From: Wenzhouxiangella sp042310355
Lineage (GTDB): Bacteria; Pseudomonadota; Gammaproteobacteria; Xanthomonadales; Wenzhouxiangellaceae
NCBI RefSeq assembly: GCF_042310355.1
Contig: NZ_JBHJMR010000004.1
Span: forward strand, 1 to 64,000
Reading direction: 5' to 3'
DNA length: 64,000 nucleotides
Made by a program: the position numbers and the translations under genes. The notes below the pieces were generated by a model. The model was not told the origin of the DNA. It made no database searches and saw only the letters and a program-made list of their open reading frames with translations. Positions 52,279-63,753 of the stretch are shown in pieces (position 1 is the stretch's first letter; each line of letters starts with the position of its first letter).

Positions 52279-54293
52279 CAGCTCGAAACCACTTCCTGCC
52301 AGGCCTTGTCGGCGGCCCAGCCCGCACGCACCTGCGCGGCAATCCCCTCGACGACGTCGTCCGGCACGGCGGCCGGGTCGCCGAGTTCACGTTCGTTGAA
52401 GTGGAAGACGTACAGGCGGGCGCAGAACTGTTCGAACGGCAGGGACGACTCGCCCGGAATCTCGCCGTGCCCGCGGGTCGAGGTGACGATGCCCTGCCCC
52501 CAGTCCTGCCGGCCCTCGTGGTTGGGATTGTAGAAATACACGCGCATGACGCCGTCGGGGTCGACGGCCACGCGCTGGATCGCAATGGCGTGCAAGCCGA
52601 TGAAGTTGCCGAAGGGGTCGGTAGCCACGATGCCCGCCGGCTGCGGATAGATCAATTCGGCGCCACCGTTGTAGACGGGATGATATGCCGCGTGAAACTG
52701 CCGGGTGAACCCGGCGAAATCGTTGATCGCCCCGCTGGCATAGTCGAAGGTCGTGGCGAAGCCGCGATGAACCCACCAGCCGTGGAATTCCGGATTGATC
52801 CAGCGGTGCCCGTCCTCGCCGCGGCCGACGATGCGCCGCCCCATCTCCCAGTAGATCTTGTCGAGGTGCGGCACGAGCACGAGCGAAACGGTATCGAGCT
52901 CGGTGTGGAAATCCTCGATCAAGCCTTCGCTCAACTCGCTCGATCGGATCAGGTCGCCTTCGAAATGCAGGTCGATCTCACCGTCGCGCGCGGCCCACAT
53001 CACCAGCTCGAGCAGGAAGCCGGGGTCAACCTGCGACCAGAGGCTGATCGCACGCGCCGACTGGCAGGTCGGATTGTTGCCCTGGCTCACGCCCAGCGGC
53101 AGACCGAGCACGCCGATGACGCCGGCCAGCAACAGGCTGCGGCCGGAAGGCGGGGCATCGTGCCCGAACGCCTCGCGCAGGTGTTCGGCCACCTCCGGCA
53201 GCGGGTCGAGGTGGGTCAAGCGCCACAGCGCCGGCGGCACCGGCGGGAAGAACAGCGTGCCCTGGTCGAGCAGGTTGCTCAGTGCAACGATGCATTGCGC
53301 GGTGGCCGGATGAACCGCCTCGACGATCAGCGCCCGCACCAGCTCGTTGAATGCATCGAGGCTGTCGGCGCCGACCGGGTCGAGACCCATTGCCAGCACC
53401 AGCTGCTCGTCGCTGCCGGATTCGGCCAGAAACCGCAACAGGGCCCCGTGGGCCGGGCAGACCAGGCCGGTCTCGTTGATCGAATGACCCAGGGCGGCCA
53501 GTTCACCGTCCTGCTGCAGCCGGGACAGGCCCCGGAAAGCTTCCACGCTGGCTTCGGGGGACGTACTGGTCAGCTCGGTCGGCCCACGACAGGCGTCGAG
53601 CAGCAGGCGCCCGCGCTCCAGCGCGGTCGTCTCTTCGGGTAGATCCGTTCGCTCGAGCAAACGCTCGACGTGTTCGAGCAGCTCGCGCACCCCGGCCACG
53701 TCGATGGGGCGCTGTTCGAGAATATGGTCGGCCTCGGCCACCAGCGCCTCGATCAGACTCGCGCCGCCGAGGCGGTCGAGTTCGAACGAGAGGAGGTTGC
53801 GGACAGCCTCGCGATGCCCGCCACCCGTCCGGCCAGCCTCGGAGTGGTCGGCCAGCAGTAGGTCAAGGCTCAGCACCAGGCTGCGCTGCAGAAAACGGTG
53901 GGCCGCTTCGGCGCTCATCATAGGATGCTGGTGGTTGCCCTCGGCGATCGCGAGGATTCGCAGCCTGCTGAGCGCCTCGACCGCCACCGCATCGGCGGCG
54001 CCCGTCAGCGAACCCCGCGACAGTTCGGGTTGCAGGCGCTCGGGGTGGTTCCAGTCGCTGCCGGCGAATATGCCCGCCTCGTCCAGCCGACCGGCCAGGG
54101 CATACAGCCTGGCCGCGCCACCGGGCTGCCGGAGCAAGCGTAGCGTGGCCGTGAACAGACGCGGGAGGTGACCCGGCTTGGCGAAATCGGATACACGCGC
54201 GATGCTTTCGAGCGCGCCTTCGAACTGTTCACCCAGCCGGCTGACCTCCGGTTGTTCATTGCGAGATGCTTCCTGCAAGCGCTGATACTCCAT
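52278..54293 (-). CDS. Large unrecognised protein with papain-like Q-C-H-N signature
   Basis: A 671-residue cytoplasmic protein that I cannot place in a family. Residues 1-380 are mostly helical and Leu-rich. The C-terminal half looks enzymatic: QGNNPTCQSARAISLW places Q404 and C410 six residues apart, as Gln19 and Cys25 are in papain, on the N-terminus of a helix. H568 then opens a beta strand (GLHAIAIQRVAVD) and N589 or N591 (YFYNPNHEG) follows 21-23 residues later. This order fits a clan CA cysteine peptidase, acyltransferase or transglutaminase. No signal peptide. It lies 108 bases downstream of the ATP-grasp gene and overlaps the HDAC gene by one base. Confidence 0.7.
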   Translation of the reverse strand: MEYQRLQEASRNEQPEVSRLGEQFEGALESIARVSDFAKPGHLPRLFTATLRLLRQPGGAARLYALAGRLDEAGIFAGSDWNHPERLQPELSRGSLTGAADAVAVEALSRLRILAIAEGNHQHPMMSAEAAHRFLQRSLVLSLDLLLADHSEAGRTGGGHREAVRNLLSFELDRLGGASLIEALVAEADHILEQRPIDVAGVRELLEHVERLLERTDLPEETTALERGRLLLDACRGPTELTSTSPEASVEAFRGLSRLQQDGELAALGHSINETGLVCPAHGALLRFLAESGSDEQLVLAMGLDPVGADSLDAFNELVRALIVEAVHPATAQCIVALSNLLDQGTLFFPPVPPALWRLTHLDPLPEVAEHLREAFGHDAPPSGRSLLLAGVIGVLGLPLGVSQGNNPTCQSARAISLWSQVDPGFLLELVMWAARDGEIDLHFEGDLIRSSELSEGLIEDFHTELDTVSLVLVPHLDKIYWEMGRRIVGRGEDGHRWINPEFHGWWVHRGFATTFDYASGAINDFAGFTRQFHAAYHPVYNGGAELIYPQPAGIVATDPFGNFIGLHAIAIQRVAVDPDGVMRVYFYNPNHEGRQDWGQGIVTSTRGHGEIPGESSLPFEQFCARLYVFHFNERELGDPAAVPDDVVEGIAAQVRAGWAADKAWQEVVSS

Positions 54294-54360
54294 GAATGAG
54301 TCGATTAAACTTTGACCGGACGAGCAAGCGCGTCGGCGCCGATGAAGCCGTTAATCATAG

Positions 54361-54393
54361 CGGATGACTTCGCGCTGCACGCGAAGCCATCCG
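54361..54393. other. 14-bp hairpin between ATP-grasp and papain-like genes
   Basis: CGGATG-A-CTTCGCG (54361-54374) pairs with CGCGAAG-C-CATCCG (54380-54393) with one internal mismatch and a five-base loop. It starts just past the ATP-grasp stop on the minus strand. Without a T run it may act in mRNA processing, stability or partial termination inside the cassette. Confidence 0.5.
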
Positions 54394-54401
54394 TCCAATG
54401 G

Positions 54402-55682
54402 TCAGATATAGAAATCCAGTTCTTCCTGGTGCTTGAGCAAGTCGCGCATCGTGTGCGCATCGTCGCCGAAGAAGTGGACCAGGCCCCAGTGCGTACCGAA
54501 GGCCTCGCGCTCGGCCACGACCTCTTCCTGCAACGGGTAGAGCTCGTGGCTTTCGAAGTATGGATGTTCGGCCGTCTCTTCCGGGAAGGCCAATTGGCTG
54601 ACCACGCGACGGCGCGGGAACACGCCGAAGCAGCCGGCATGGCCCTTGGCGCCCTTGACCGGCTCGGGGAAGAAGGCGTCGACTTCTTCCTTGGTCGACT
54701 TGGGATCGAACACCACCGCCGTGGCCTGGTAGGCGTTGAAACCGTAGGCGCGCTCGATCAGCTCGAAGGCCTTGAAGCCCGGCGGGCGGTAGGCCACCTC
54801 GCCGAAGTACATGGTGCCGTCGGCGGTTACGAAGTACTCGGGATGGATCAGCCCGAACTTGATATCAAAGGCCTTGATCAACTTCTCGACTTCCCGGGTG
54901 ATCGCCTCGCGCCAGCTTTCGAGCTCGGGCGTGGCCGGCACGAACACCGAGTAGCCGAGCGTGACGTACTCGGAAATGTTGAGGAACTTGATTTCGCCGT
55001 CGTGAATCCAGGCCTCGACCGCGAACTCCCAGCCGTCGAGATGGGATTCCATCAGCAGGGGGAAGTCGGTGTCCGGGATGGACTCGATCTCCTCGGGCAT
55101 GCGAATCACGCGATGTCCGAGACAGCCGGCCTGGTCGAAGGCCTTGAGGTGAATGGGATCGTTGGGGTCGCCGTCGAGCTTGAGCAGGGTCTGGTTGACG
55201 CGACGCAGGAAGCGATAGACGTCGTCACGGTCGTGCGCCTCTTCGAATACGCCGACCCGGATGCCGCCCAGGTGTGCCCGGCGCTTCATCAGGGCCTTGT
55301 CGCGGAACAAGACGGACTGCCCGTGCAGCCGCGGCTGGTCCATCAGGACCGAGTTGATCGCACCGGCCCACTCGACCGTCTCCTCGAACAGCGGAATCGC
55401 AACATCCACGCCCTCTTTCTTGAGCGTTTCTGCGATCTCGAGCGAGCGCTCGTTGAGCCGCTCGAAGTCCCACTCGATGAACGGAATGTCGTTGTCGCGA
55501 GCGTAGTCGGCCGCCCAGGACGGGGCAATGACAACATAGCGCCGATCGAAGCGCGCCATGGCGTCGATCGCGTTGAGACTCCACCCGAGCAAGGCGATGT
55601 AGCCCTTGTCGGGGTTCTTTTCCTTCGTGCCTGAACCGCCGACGCCGGTGCTGGATGGTGCGGACTGAATCTGCTGAGCCAT
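54402..55682 (-). CDS. ATP-grasp family ligase of unknown substrate
   Basis: A 426-residue cytoplasmic enzyme with a pre-ATP-grasp N-domain (GWSLNAIDAMARFD), the ATP-grasp lysine region RDKALMKRRAHLGGIRVG, a substrate strand FPLLMESHLDGWEFAVEAW and the Mg/phosphate strand YFGEVAYRPPGF in place of the usual E-x-N-x-RPGG. This matches the carboxylate-amine ligase group. The strand end Arg-Pro-Pro is a variant. It starts after AGGAGG at 55682, and it heads the cassette with the papain-like and HDAC genes. Product unknown: amide, peptide or polyamine conjugate are possible. Confidence 0.83.
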   Translation of the reverse strand: MAQQIQSAPSSTGVGGSGTKEKNPDKGYIALLGWSLNAIDAMARFDRRYVVIAPSWAADYARDNDIPFIEWDFERLNERSLEIAETLKKEGVDVAIPLFEETVEWAGAINSVLMDQPRLHGQSVLFRDKALMKRRAHLGGIRVGVFEEAHDRDDVYRFLRRVNQTLLKLDGDPNDPIHLKAFDQAGCLGHRVIRMPEEIESIPDTDFPLLMESHLDGWEFAVEAWIHDGEIKFLNISEYVTLGYSVFVPATPELESWREAITREVEKLIKAFDIKFGLIHPEYFVTADGTMYFGEVAYRPPGFKAFELIERAYGFNAYQATAVVFDPKSTKEEVDAFFPEPVKGAKGHAGCFGVFPRRRVVSQLAFPEETAEHPYFESHELYPLQEEVVAEREAFGTHWGLVHFFGDDAHTMRDLLKHQEELDFYI

Positions 55683-55732
55683 GCTGATGCCTCCTCGAGA
55701 AGCGAGTGAGTGATCCCTTGAGTTCTACAACG

Positions 55733-55756
55733 CTAACACAGGGTTGTTAGTTTTTA
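55733..55756. promoter_or_regulatory. Inverted repeat upstream of the ATP-grasp gene
   Basis: CTAACA (55733-55738) and TGTTAG (55746-55751) flank a seven-base centre, about 50 bases before the ATP-grasp start. This could be an operator of the cassette; on the plus strand a T run follows, so it could also act as a weak terminator. I cannot tell which. Confidence 0.35.
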
Positions 55757-55796
55757 GGGAAATCGGTGATTTTGGCGATCGATCCCGAAAATTACC

Positions 55797-55817
55797 GGCT
55801 TTTTGAAGCCGTTTTTG
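55797..55817 (+). terminator. Intrinsic terminator-like hairpin between RND and ATP-grasp genes
   Basis: CGGCTT (55797-55802) pairs with AAGCCG (55807-55812) around TTTG, then TTTTT. On the minus strand, which is the RND gene's direction, the hairpin is followed by the weaker run TAATTTT. It sits about 80 bases past the RND stop and is the best intrinsic terminator of this area. Confidence 0.6.
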
Positions 55818-55893
55818 ACTGATAACCCGACCCACGAACCGGGCCTCCAGTGGACCCCGTCACTCATCTTGCAACTTTTAGAGCGCCGGACGT

Positions 55894-59006
<3,113 letters not shown>

Positions 59007-59010
<4 letters not shown>

Positions 59011-60257
59011 GCGCCCGCGTCCTCCACGGATTGGCCATCGCTCTCGCCGTCGCCGTCGCCGTCGTCGCTATCGAGCCTCAGGCGCAGGCCCTCCTGCACG
59101 GTCGCCAGGCGCGTGGTCACGACCCGGTCGTCCGCGCTCAATCCCTCATCGATGTAGGCCCAGGACTCGTCCTGGAAGACGATCGACACCGGCCGGATCA
59201 CCAGGCGCCCGTCGACCATCAGCCAGACCGTGTCGTCCTCGCGCACATAGTCGCGATCGAGCCGGACGACGTCGGCGATCTCGCGGCCTTCGATGCGGCA
59301 TTCGACATACTCGCCGAGCATCAGCCACGGCAGGTCTTCGTCGGTGTTGCGCGCCAGCGGATCGTCAACGGCAACCAGGATGCGCGCCAGGCGGGTCGAC
59401 CCTTCCAGCTCGCCGATGAGGCGAAGCACTTCGCCCCGGCGGGTCGCACCCGCCGGCCAGGCATTGCGGTTGCGCAGCGTCGCGCTCGAACCGGGCTGGT
59501 CGCCGTCGGGCACCGTCAGCCACTGAAGCTGGCCGACGGGCACGGTCGCCTCGACCCAGTAGGTATCGAGACCCACCAGGCGCCCCAGGGCGGTTCCGGG
59601 ACTGACCTGCGAGCCCAGGTTGACCGCCCGAGTGAGCACGTGCGCATCGAACGGCGCCTCGATCGTCGTGCGATCGAGATCGACCTGTGCCTGGGCGACG
59701 TCGGCCCGCGCCGATTCCACCTGCGCCCGGGCCGAGCGCAACTGCGGTTCGCGCAGCACCAGCGCCCGGCGCTCGGGCGGCAGTTCACGGTCGATGGACG
59801 CGAGATCGGAACGGGCGACCTGCTGCTCGCCGCGCTCGATCGCCAGCTGTGACTGTGCCTGCTCGAGCGCGCTGCGGCGCTGCTCCAGGGCAATCCGGTA
59901 GTCGGCCTCGTCGAGACGGATGAGCAGCTCGCCCGCGTCCACGAAGCCGCCCGGCACAAAGCCCTGGCCGAGCTCGGCGACTTCGCCGTCCACCCGCGCG
60001 CCCAGTGAAATCTCGCGCGCGGGGCGGACCGTGCCCATCGCCTCGATGGTCGGCCGGAAACTGCCGAACTCGCCCTGGGTTACATCAACCAGCGAGGCCG
60101 ACTGGCGCACCGCCCCGTCGCGGCGCGCCGTCGGCTCGGTGTTGAAGATGACGAACAGGAATCCGGCGCCGACCAGCACCAGAACGACGCAGATGAATAT
60201 GGTTTTCACCAGGCCGCTACGGTCATCGTCCCTGACTGCATGCGTTTCGTTACTCAC
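59007..60257 (-). CDS. RND efflux periplasmic adaptor (HlyD/MFP family)
   Basis: A 416-residue adaptor with an N-terminal membrane anchor (about 17-38), lipoyl-like half-domains (GARVDGEVAELGQGFVPGGFVDAGELLIRLD), an alpha-helical hairpin (about 110-180, rich in Gln, Arg and Glu), the return strand IEAPFDAHVLTRAV and a beta-barrel domain, ending in an acidic Asp/Gly-rich tail. It starts with GTG 60257, preceded by GGGGAG. It is the upstream partner of the RND pump and overlaps it by four bases. Confidence 0.92.
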
Positions 60258-60425
60258 GAGATACGGGCTCCCCGTCGTGAATCATTTTGACTAGTCGATC
60301 GAGCCAGCTTGCCGGACCGCAGGTGACTCGACAGCCAGGCACTGAAAAGGTTTCACGAGAAACTATCAGAATCGGGGGAATGGTACGTCAAGGCTTTCGG
60401 TTGTCGGCCGGAAGCGAGCGGGGGG

Positions 60426-60896
60426 TTAGTGGTGGTCTTCCCCACGTCCGGAGCGACGCACGTTCTCCGATTCGGAGTAGCGCGCGTAGAGATCGAACAA
60501 CACCCGGCGAAACTGCTCGCTGTAGCCGGCGGCCACGCCGAGGGCCAGCGTGGTGATGGCAGCCTTCTCCGGATTGCCCTGGATCCAGCGGGCGAGCACG
60601 GGGTCGGCATGCTCGCGCAGGAGTTTCTCGAAATCCTCGCCGTAGGCTTCGTGCCCGGGGCGCGGGCGCGAAGGCTTCGCCGACGCGTTGGCGATCCTGG
60701 CGATCAAAAGTACGAGCGCGATCAGAACGATGCCGGCTGCGGCGGTCACCAGCGCAGCCAGCGACGGGGGGAGCATCTCCAGCATGGCGAAATAGCAGGC
60801 AACGCCCAGGAAGGCGAATACGCACAGCGCGGCAGGCACGACGATCGCCGCCACGAGAACCCCCGTCTCCATGCGCTTTTTCAACTGCGAAAGCAT
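60426..60896 (-). CDS. YqjE/holin-like membrane protein
   Basis: A 156-residue protein with two hydrophobic helices (about 14-37 and 43-68), a basic/disordered linker and a C-terminal amphipathic part (EKAAITTLALGVAAGY and RRVLFDLYARYS). The layout and its neighbour, the DUF883 protein 24 bases upstream, suggest the YqjE-type holin-superfamily partner of YqjD. No phage genes are near, so this is not a prophage holin. Function may be membrane stress. Confidence 0.6.
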   Translation of the reverse strand: MLSQLKKRMETGVLVAAIVVPAALCVFAFLGVACYFAMLEMLPPSLAALVTAAAGIVLIALVLLIARIANASAKPSRPRPGHEAYGEDFEKLLREHADPVLARWIQGNPEKAAITTLALGVAAGYSEQFRRVLFDLYARYSESENVRRSGRGEDHH

Positions 60897-60920
60897 TCGG
60901 CTCAGCCCTTGCGCCGTGGC

Positions 60921-61196
60921 CTAGCGATCGAGCAGCTTGCCGAGGATGAACCCGATCCCGAGCGCGACCGCGATGCTGGTCATCGGTCGCTCTTCGATTT
61001 CATGTTCGAAGGCGCCCCAGGTCTCTCGCACCTGATCACGCGAACGGTCCGCCGCGGCATGCAGGCGGTTACGACCCTCGTCGGAGACGGAGTGCGCTAA
61101 CTTGGAGACCGTCTGTCCGATACCGGAGAGCTCTTTTTTCAATTCCGCGAACTCTTCCTTGAGTTCCTGAAGTTCCTTGTCAGCAGTCGTCGCCAT
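60921..61196 (-). CDS. DUF883 (YqjD/ElaB-like) ribosome-tethering membrane protein
   Basis: A 91-residue protein. Residues 1-70 form a charged coiled coil (KELQELKEEFAELKKEL), and the C-terminus is a single anchoring helix (SIAVALGIGFILGKLLDR), the hallmark of the ElaB/YgaM/YqjD group. Relatives bind ribosomes at the membrane in stationary phase, possibly to down-regulate translation. It precedes the YqjE-like gene, and it is divergent from exoD with a 128-base shared region. Confidence 0.82.
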   Translation of the reverse strand: MATTADKELQELKEEFAELKKELSGIGQTVSKLAHSVSDEGRNRLHAAADRSRDQVRETWGAFEHEIEERPMTSIAVALGIGFILGKLLDR

Positions 61197-61324
61197 GGAT
61201 CCTCCTGTTTTGCCTGGATTTTTGAGACACTAGGGTATAGACATTAACACAATCCGAGGTAACCACCCCGCGAGGCGTTTGCTTCGATCCATGCCATCGT
61301 CGAGGAATCGGCCCAGGTACCGCC

Positions 61325-61918
61325 ATGCCCCAGGAGATCAACAAGCTCGAAGACCTGATCGAGCAGCTGCGTTCGATCAGCCACGAAACCGATCCGGTCG
61401 AACTGCACGTGATACTCCAGCAGGTCGAGCAGCGCTCCTTCGGCGCCATCCTCATCGTCGCCGGGATCATCGTGCTCGCACCGCTCGTCGGCGACATCCC
61501 CGGCGTACCGACGCTCGTCGCAGTGCTCGTGGTACTGACCTCCGTTCAGATCCTGGCGGGGCGCAGCTACTTCTGGCTGCCGCAGTTTTTGCTTCGGCGA
61601 TCCATCGCGCACCGCCACCTGCAGGGCGCCCTGAACTTCATGCTGCGCCCGGCGCGCTTTACCGACCGGTTCCTGTTTCACCGCCTGGCGTTTTTCACCG
61701 GCAACTTCTTCACCCTGGTCGTTGCGGTCGCCGCACTGGGCGTCGGCCTGGCCATGCCGCTGCTCGAGTTCATCCCGTTCTCGGCCAACCTGGCCGGCAT
61801 TGCCCTGTTCACCTTCGGCGCCGCCCTGGTCGTGCGCGACGGCCTGTTCGCCTTGATCTCGCTCGTGCTGACCGCCGCGGTTTTCGGGCTCGTCGGGCAC
61901 TGGATCCTGAGCGCGTGA
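61325..61918 (+). CDS. ExoD-family membrane protein
   Basis: A 197-residue inner-membrane protein with about four to five hydrophobic segments, matching ExoD by the opening coiled segment (LEDLIEQLRSI), the GAILIVAGIIVLAPL motif and the QILAGRSYFWLPQFLLRR motif. ExoD was found in Rhizobium exopolysaccharide mutants; biochemical role is not known. ATG 61325 follows AGGTACCGCC with no clear Shine-Dalgarno. Confidence 0.87.
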   Translation: MPQEINKLEDLIEQLRSISHETDPVELHVILQQVEQRSFGAILIVAGIIVLAPLVGDIPGVPTLVAVLVVLTSVQILAGRSYFWLPQFLLRRSIAHRHLQGALNFMLRPARFTDRFLFHRLAFFTGNFFTLVVAVAALGVGLAMPLLEFIPFSANLAGIALFTFGAALVVRDGLFALISLVLTAAVFGLVGHWILSA

Positions 61919-62056
61919 CCAGGTTGCGGCGGGCCCGATTTTGCGTCCTTCAAGGGCGAATTCCGTGTGCATCGGGCTACAATGTTCGCTACCGCACATA
62001 CATGCTCGTGCGATTCGATGAATACTGGGGAGTTGGGTTTCAACGGGGAGGGAGAT

Positions 62057-62776
62057 ATGACGACTGAGACCGGACCGGAGAGAAACGAACTACTCGCGCT
62101 TTTGCCTCAGAAAATCAAGAATCGGATATTCCCGCAGCTGCGCGAAATCGAACTGCCGCTGGGCAAGGAAATCTACGCCGCCGGGCAGGATGTGCAGTAC
62201 GTCTATTTCCCGGCCGACTGCATTATCTCCCTGCTCTACGTCATGCTCGATGGTCACTCGGCCGAGATCTCGGTCGTGGGCCGCGAGGGCATCGTCGGTA
62301 TTGCCGTGTTCATGGGCGGGGACAGCACACCCAGCCGTGCTGTCGTGCAAAGCGCCGGCACCGCCTACCGGTTGCCGGCCTCCAGCCTCAAGCATGAGTT
62401 CCACAACGATGCCGCCATGCGCATGCTGATGTTGCGCTACACCCAGGCGCTGATCACCCAGATGGCCCAGACCGCAGTCTGCAATCGGCACCATTCCATC
62501 GACCAGCAGCTGGCCCGCTGGCTGCTGCTGTCGCTCGATCGGCTGCCGACCAGCGAGCTGTCCATGACCCAGGAGTTGATCGCCAACATGCTCGGCGTCC
62601 GCCGCGAAGGGGTGACCGAAGCGGCCGGCAAGCTCCAGAAGCTGGGCGTCATCAACTACCAGCGCGGGCGAATCAACGTTCTCGACCGGCCCAAGCTCGA
62701 AGGACTCAGCTGCGAGTGCTACGCCGTGGTCAAGAGCGAAACCGACCGCCTGGCCGCGTACGCCAAGCACCTTTAG
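62057..62776 (+). CDS. Crp/Fnr-family transcriptional regulator, copy 1
   Basis: A 239-residue regulator. A cyclic-nucleotide-binding-like beta-barrel (about 20-130) opens with LREIELPLGKEIYAAGQDVQYVYFPAD; the C-terminal winged helix has the recognition helix LGVRREGVTEAAGKLQKLG. The barrel lacks the Arg/Ser pair usually needed for cAMP and has no Fnr-like N-terminal cysteine cluster, so ligand unknown. GGGAGGGAG precedes the ATG. Paralogous to the next gene. Confidence 0.87.
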   Translation: MTTETGPERNELLALLPQKIKNRIFPQLREIELPLGKEIYAAGQDVQYVYFPADCIISLLYVMLDGHSAEISVVGREGIVGIAVFMGGDSTPSRAVVQSAGTAYRLPASSLKHEFHNDAAMRMLMLRYTQALITQMAQTAVCNRHHSIDQQLARWLLLSLDRLPTSELSMTQELIANMLGVRREGVTEAAGKLQKLGVINYQRGRINVLDRPKLEGLSCECYAVVKSETDRLAAYAKHL

Positions 62777-62851
62777 TGGGCACGAAGCGCTCGGTAGTGG
62801 CAGCGCCTCCGCGTGTGTGCGATTCATGCCACTTTCGGGCGACACGGCTGA

Positions 62852-62865
62852 TCAACGATCGTTGA
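62852..62865. promoter_or_regulatory. 14-bp perfect palindrome between the two Crp/Fnr genes
   Basis: TCAACGATCGTTGA is a perfect palindrome in the 224-base gap ahead of the second Crp/Fnr gene, 136 bases before its start. It differs from the Crp and Fnr consensus sites but has the size for a dimeric regulator, so it may be a site for one of the two proteins. The rest of the gap (62777-63000) shows nothing else I can assign. Confidence 0.4.
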
Positions 62866-63000
62866 GCCCGACGAGTTCCGGAACGTGCCTTGGCGAACAG
62901 ACAGTCAAGGTCATGGCAGCGAGCATGGGATCACGCAAGCATGCTGCAACACCCGCCCATCCGGCGGGTGACGGCCCCTTGCTTGAGAAAGCCTTTGCCC

Positions 63001-63717
63001 ATGCCACATCAATCGCCTGCGACAAATCAACTGATCGACGGCCTACCTGCTTCAGACGCCGCGTCACTGCTGGCCGAGTGTCATTCTGTCGATCTCGAGT
63101 TCGACCATGAACTCAACGATTCGAGTGCGCCAATCTCCAGAGTCCTTTTTCCCACCACGGTCATCATTTCCGTTACCGCCAAGGTCAGCGACCACGGTCC
63201 ACTGGAAATGGGCATGATCGGATACGAGGGCATGCTGGGCGCTTCGCTGGCCCTTGGCATCGAACGCCACCCCATGCGGGCGGTTGTCCAGGGAGACGGC
63301 ATTGCACTGGAGATGACGTCGACAAGCTTCAAACGCCATCTCGAAGACAGCCCGGCGCTCAAACAAGCAATCCATGGCTACTTGTTCGTGTGCGCTGAGC
63401 AACTGGCCCAGACAGCCACCTGCAATGCCTTTCACGAAGTCGCGGCCCGATTGGCCCGCTGGCTACTGATGATGGACGACCGCGCCCGCGGCCAACCCCT
63501 GACGTTGACTCACCTGTTCCTGGCGGACATGCTCGGCGTTCGGCGAAGCGCAGTCACCATTGCGGCCGGACAAATGCAGGACAAGAAGATGATCAGCTAC
63601 AGTCGCGGGCACATCCAGGTGCTCTCGCGCTCAGGCCTGGAGTCCGTGGCTTGCGAGTGCTATCCCGCAGCCATCACGTCGTATGAGCGCCAGTTCGGTT
63701 CCGATCAAGGCACTTGA
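63001..63717 (+). CDS. Crp/Fnr-family transcriptional regulator, copy 2
   Basis: A 238-residue regulator similar to the previous gene in domain order, with a barrel (about 10-120) and a winged helix with LGVRRSAVTIAAGQMQDKKM and the shared ACECY near the end. The N-terminal barrel is more divergent than the DNA-binding half. ATG 63001 is chosen because upstream in-frame codons do not resemble the family. Ligand unknown. Confidence 0.83.
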   Translation: MPHQSPATNQLIDGLPASDAASLLAECHSVDLEFDHELNDSSAPISRVLFPTTVIISVTAKVSDHGPLEMGMIGYEGMLGASLALGIERHPMRAVVQGDGIALEMTSTSFKRHLEDSPALKQAIHGYLFVCAEQLAQTATCNAFHEVAARLARWLLMMDDRARGQPLTLTHLFLADMLGVRRSAVTIAAGQMQDKKMISYSRGHIQVLSRSGLESVACECYPAAITSYERQFGSDQGT

Positions 63718-63753
63718 GCGGGGCTCCGGGTCGCGTTCGAAAAATGGGCATGG

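Noticed and set aside
60426..60896. Holin-like protein considered as prophage remnant
   Set aside because: Its partner is a YqjD/DUF883 gene, and no other phage genes are near.
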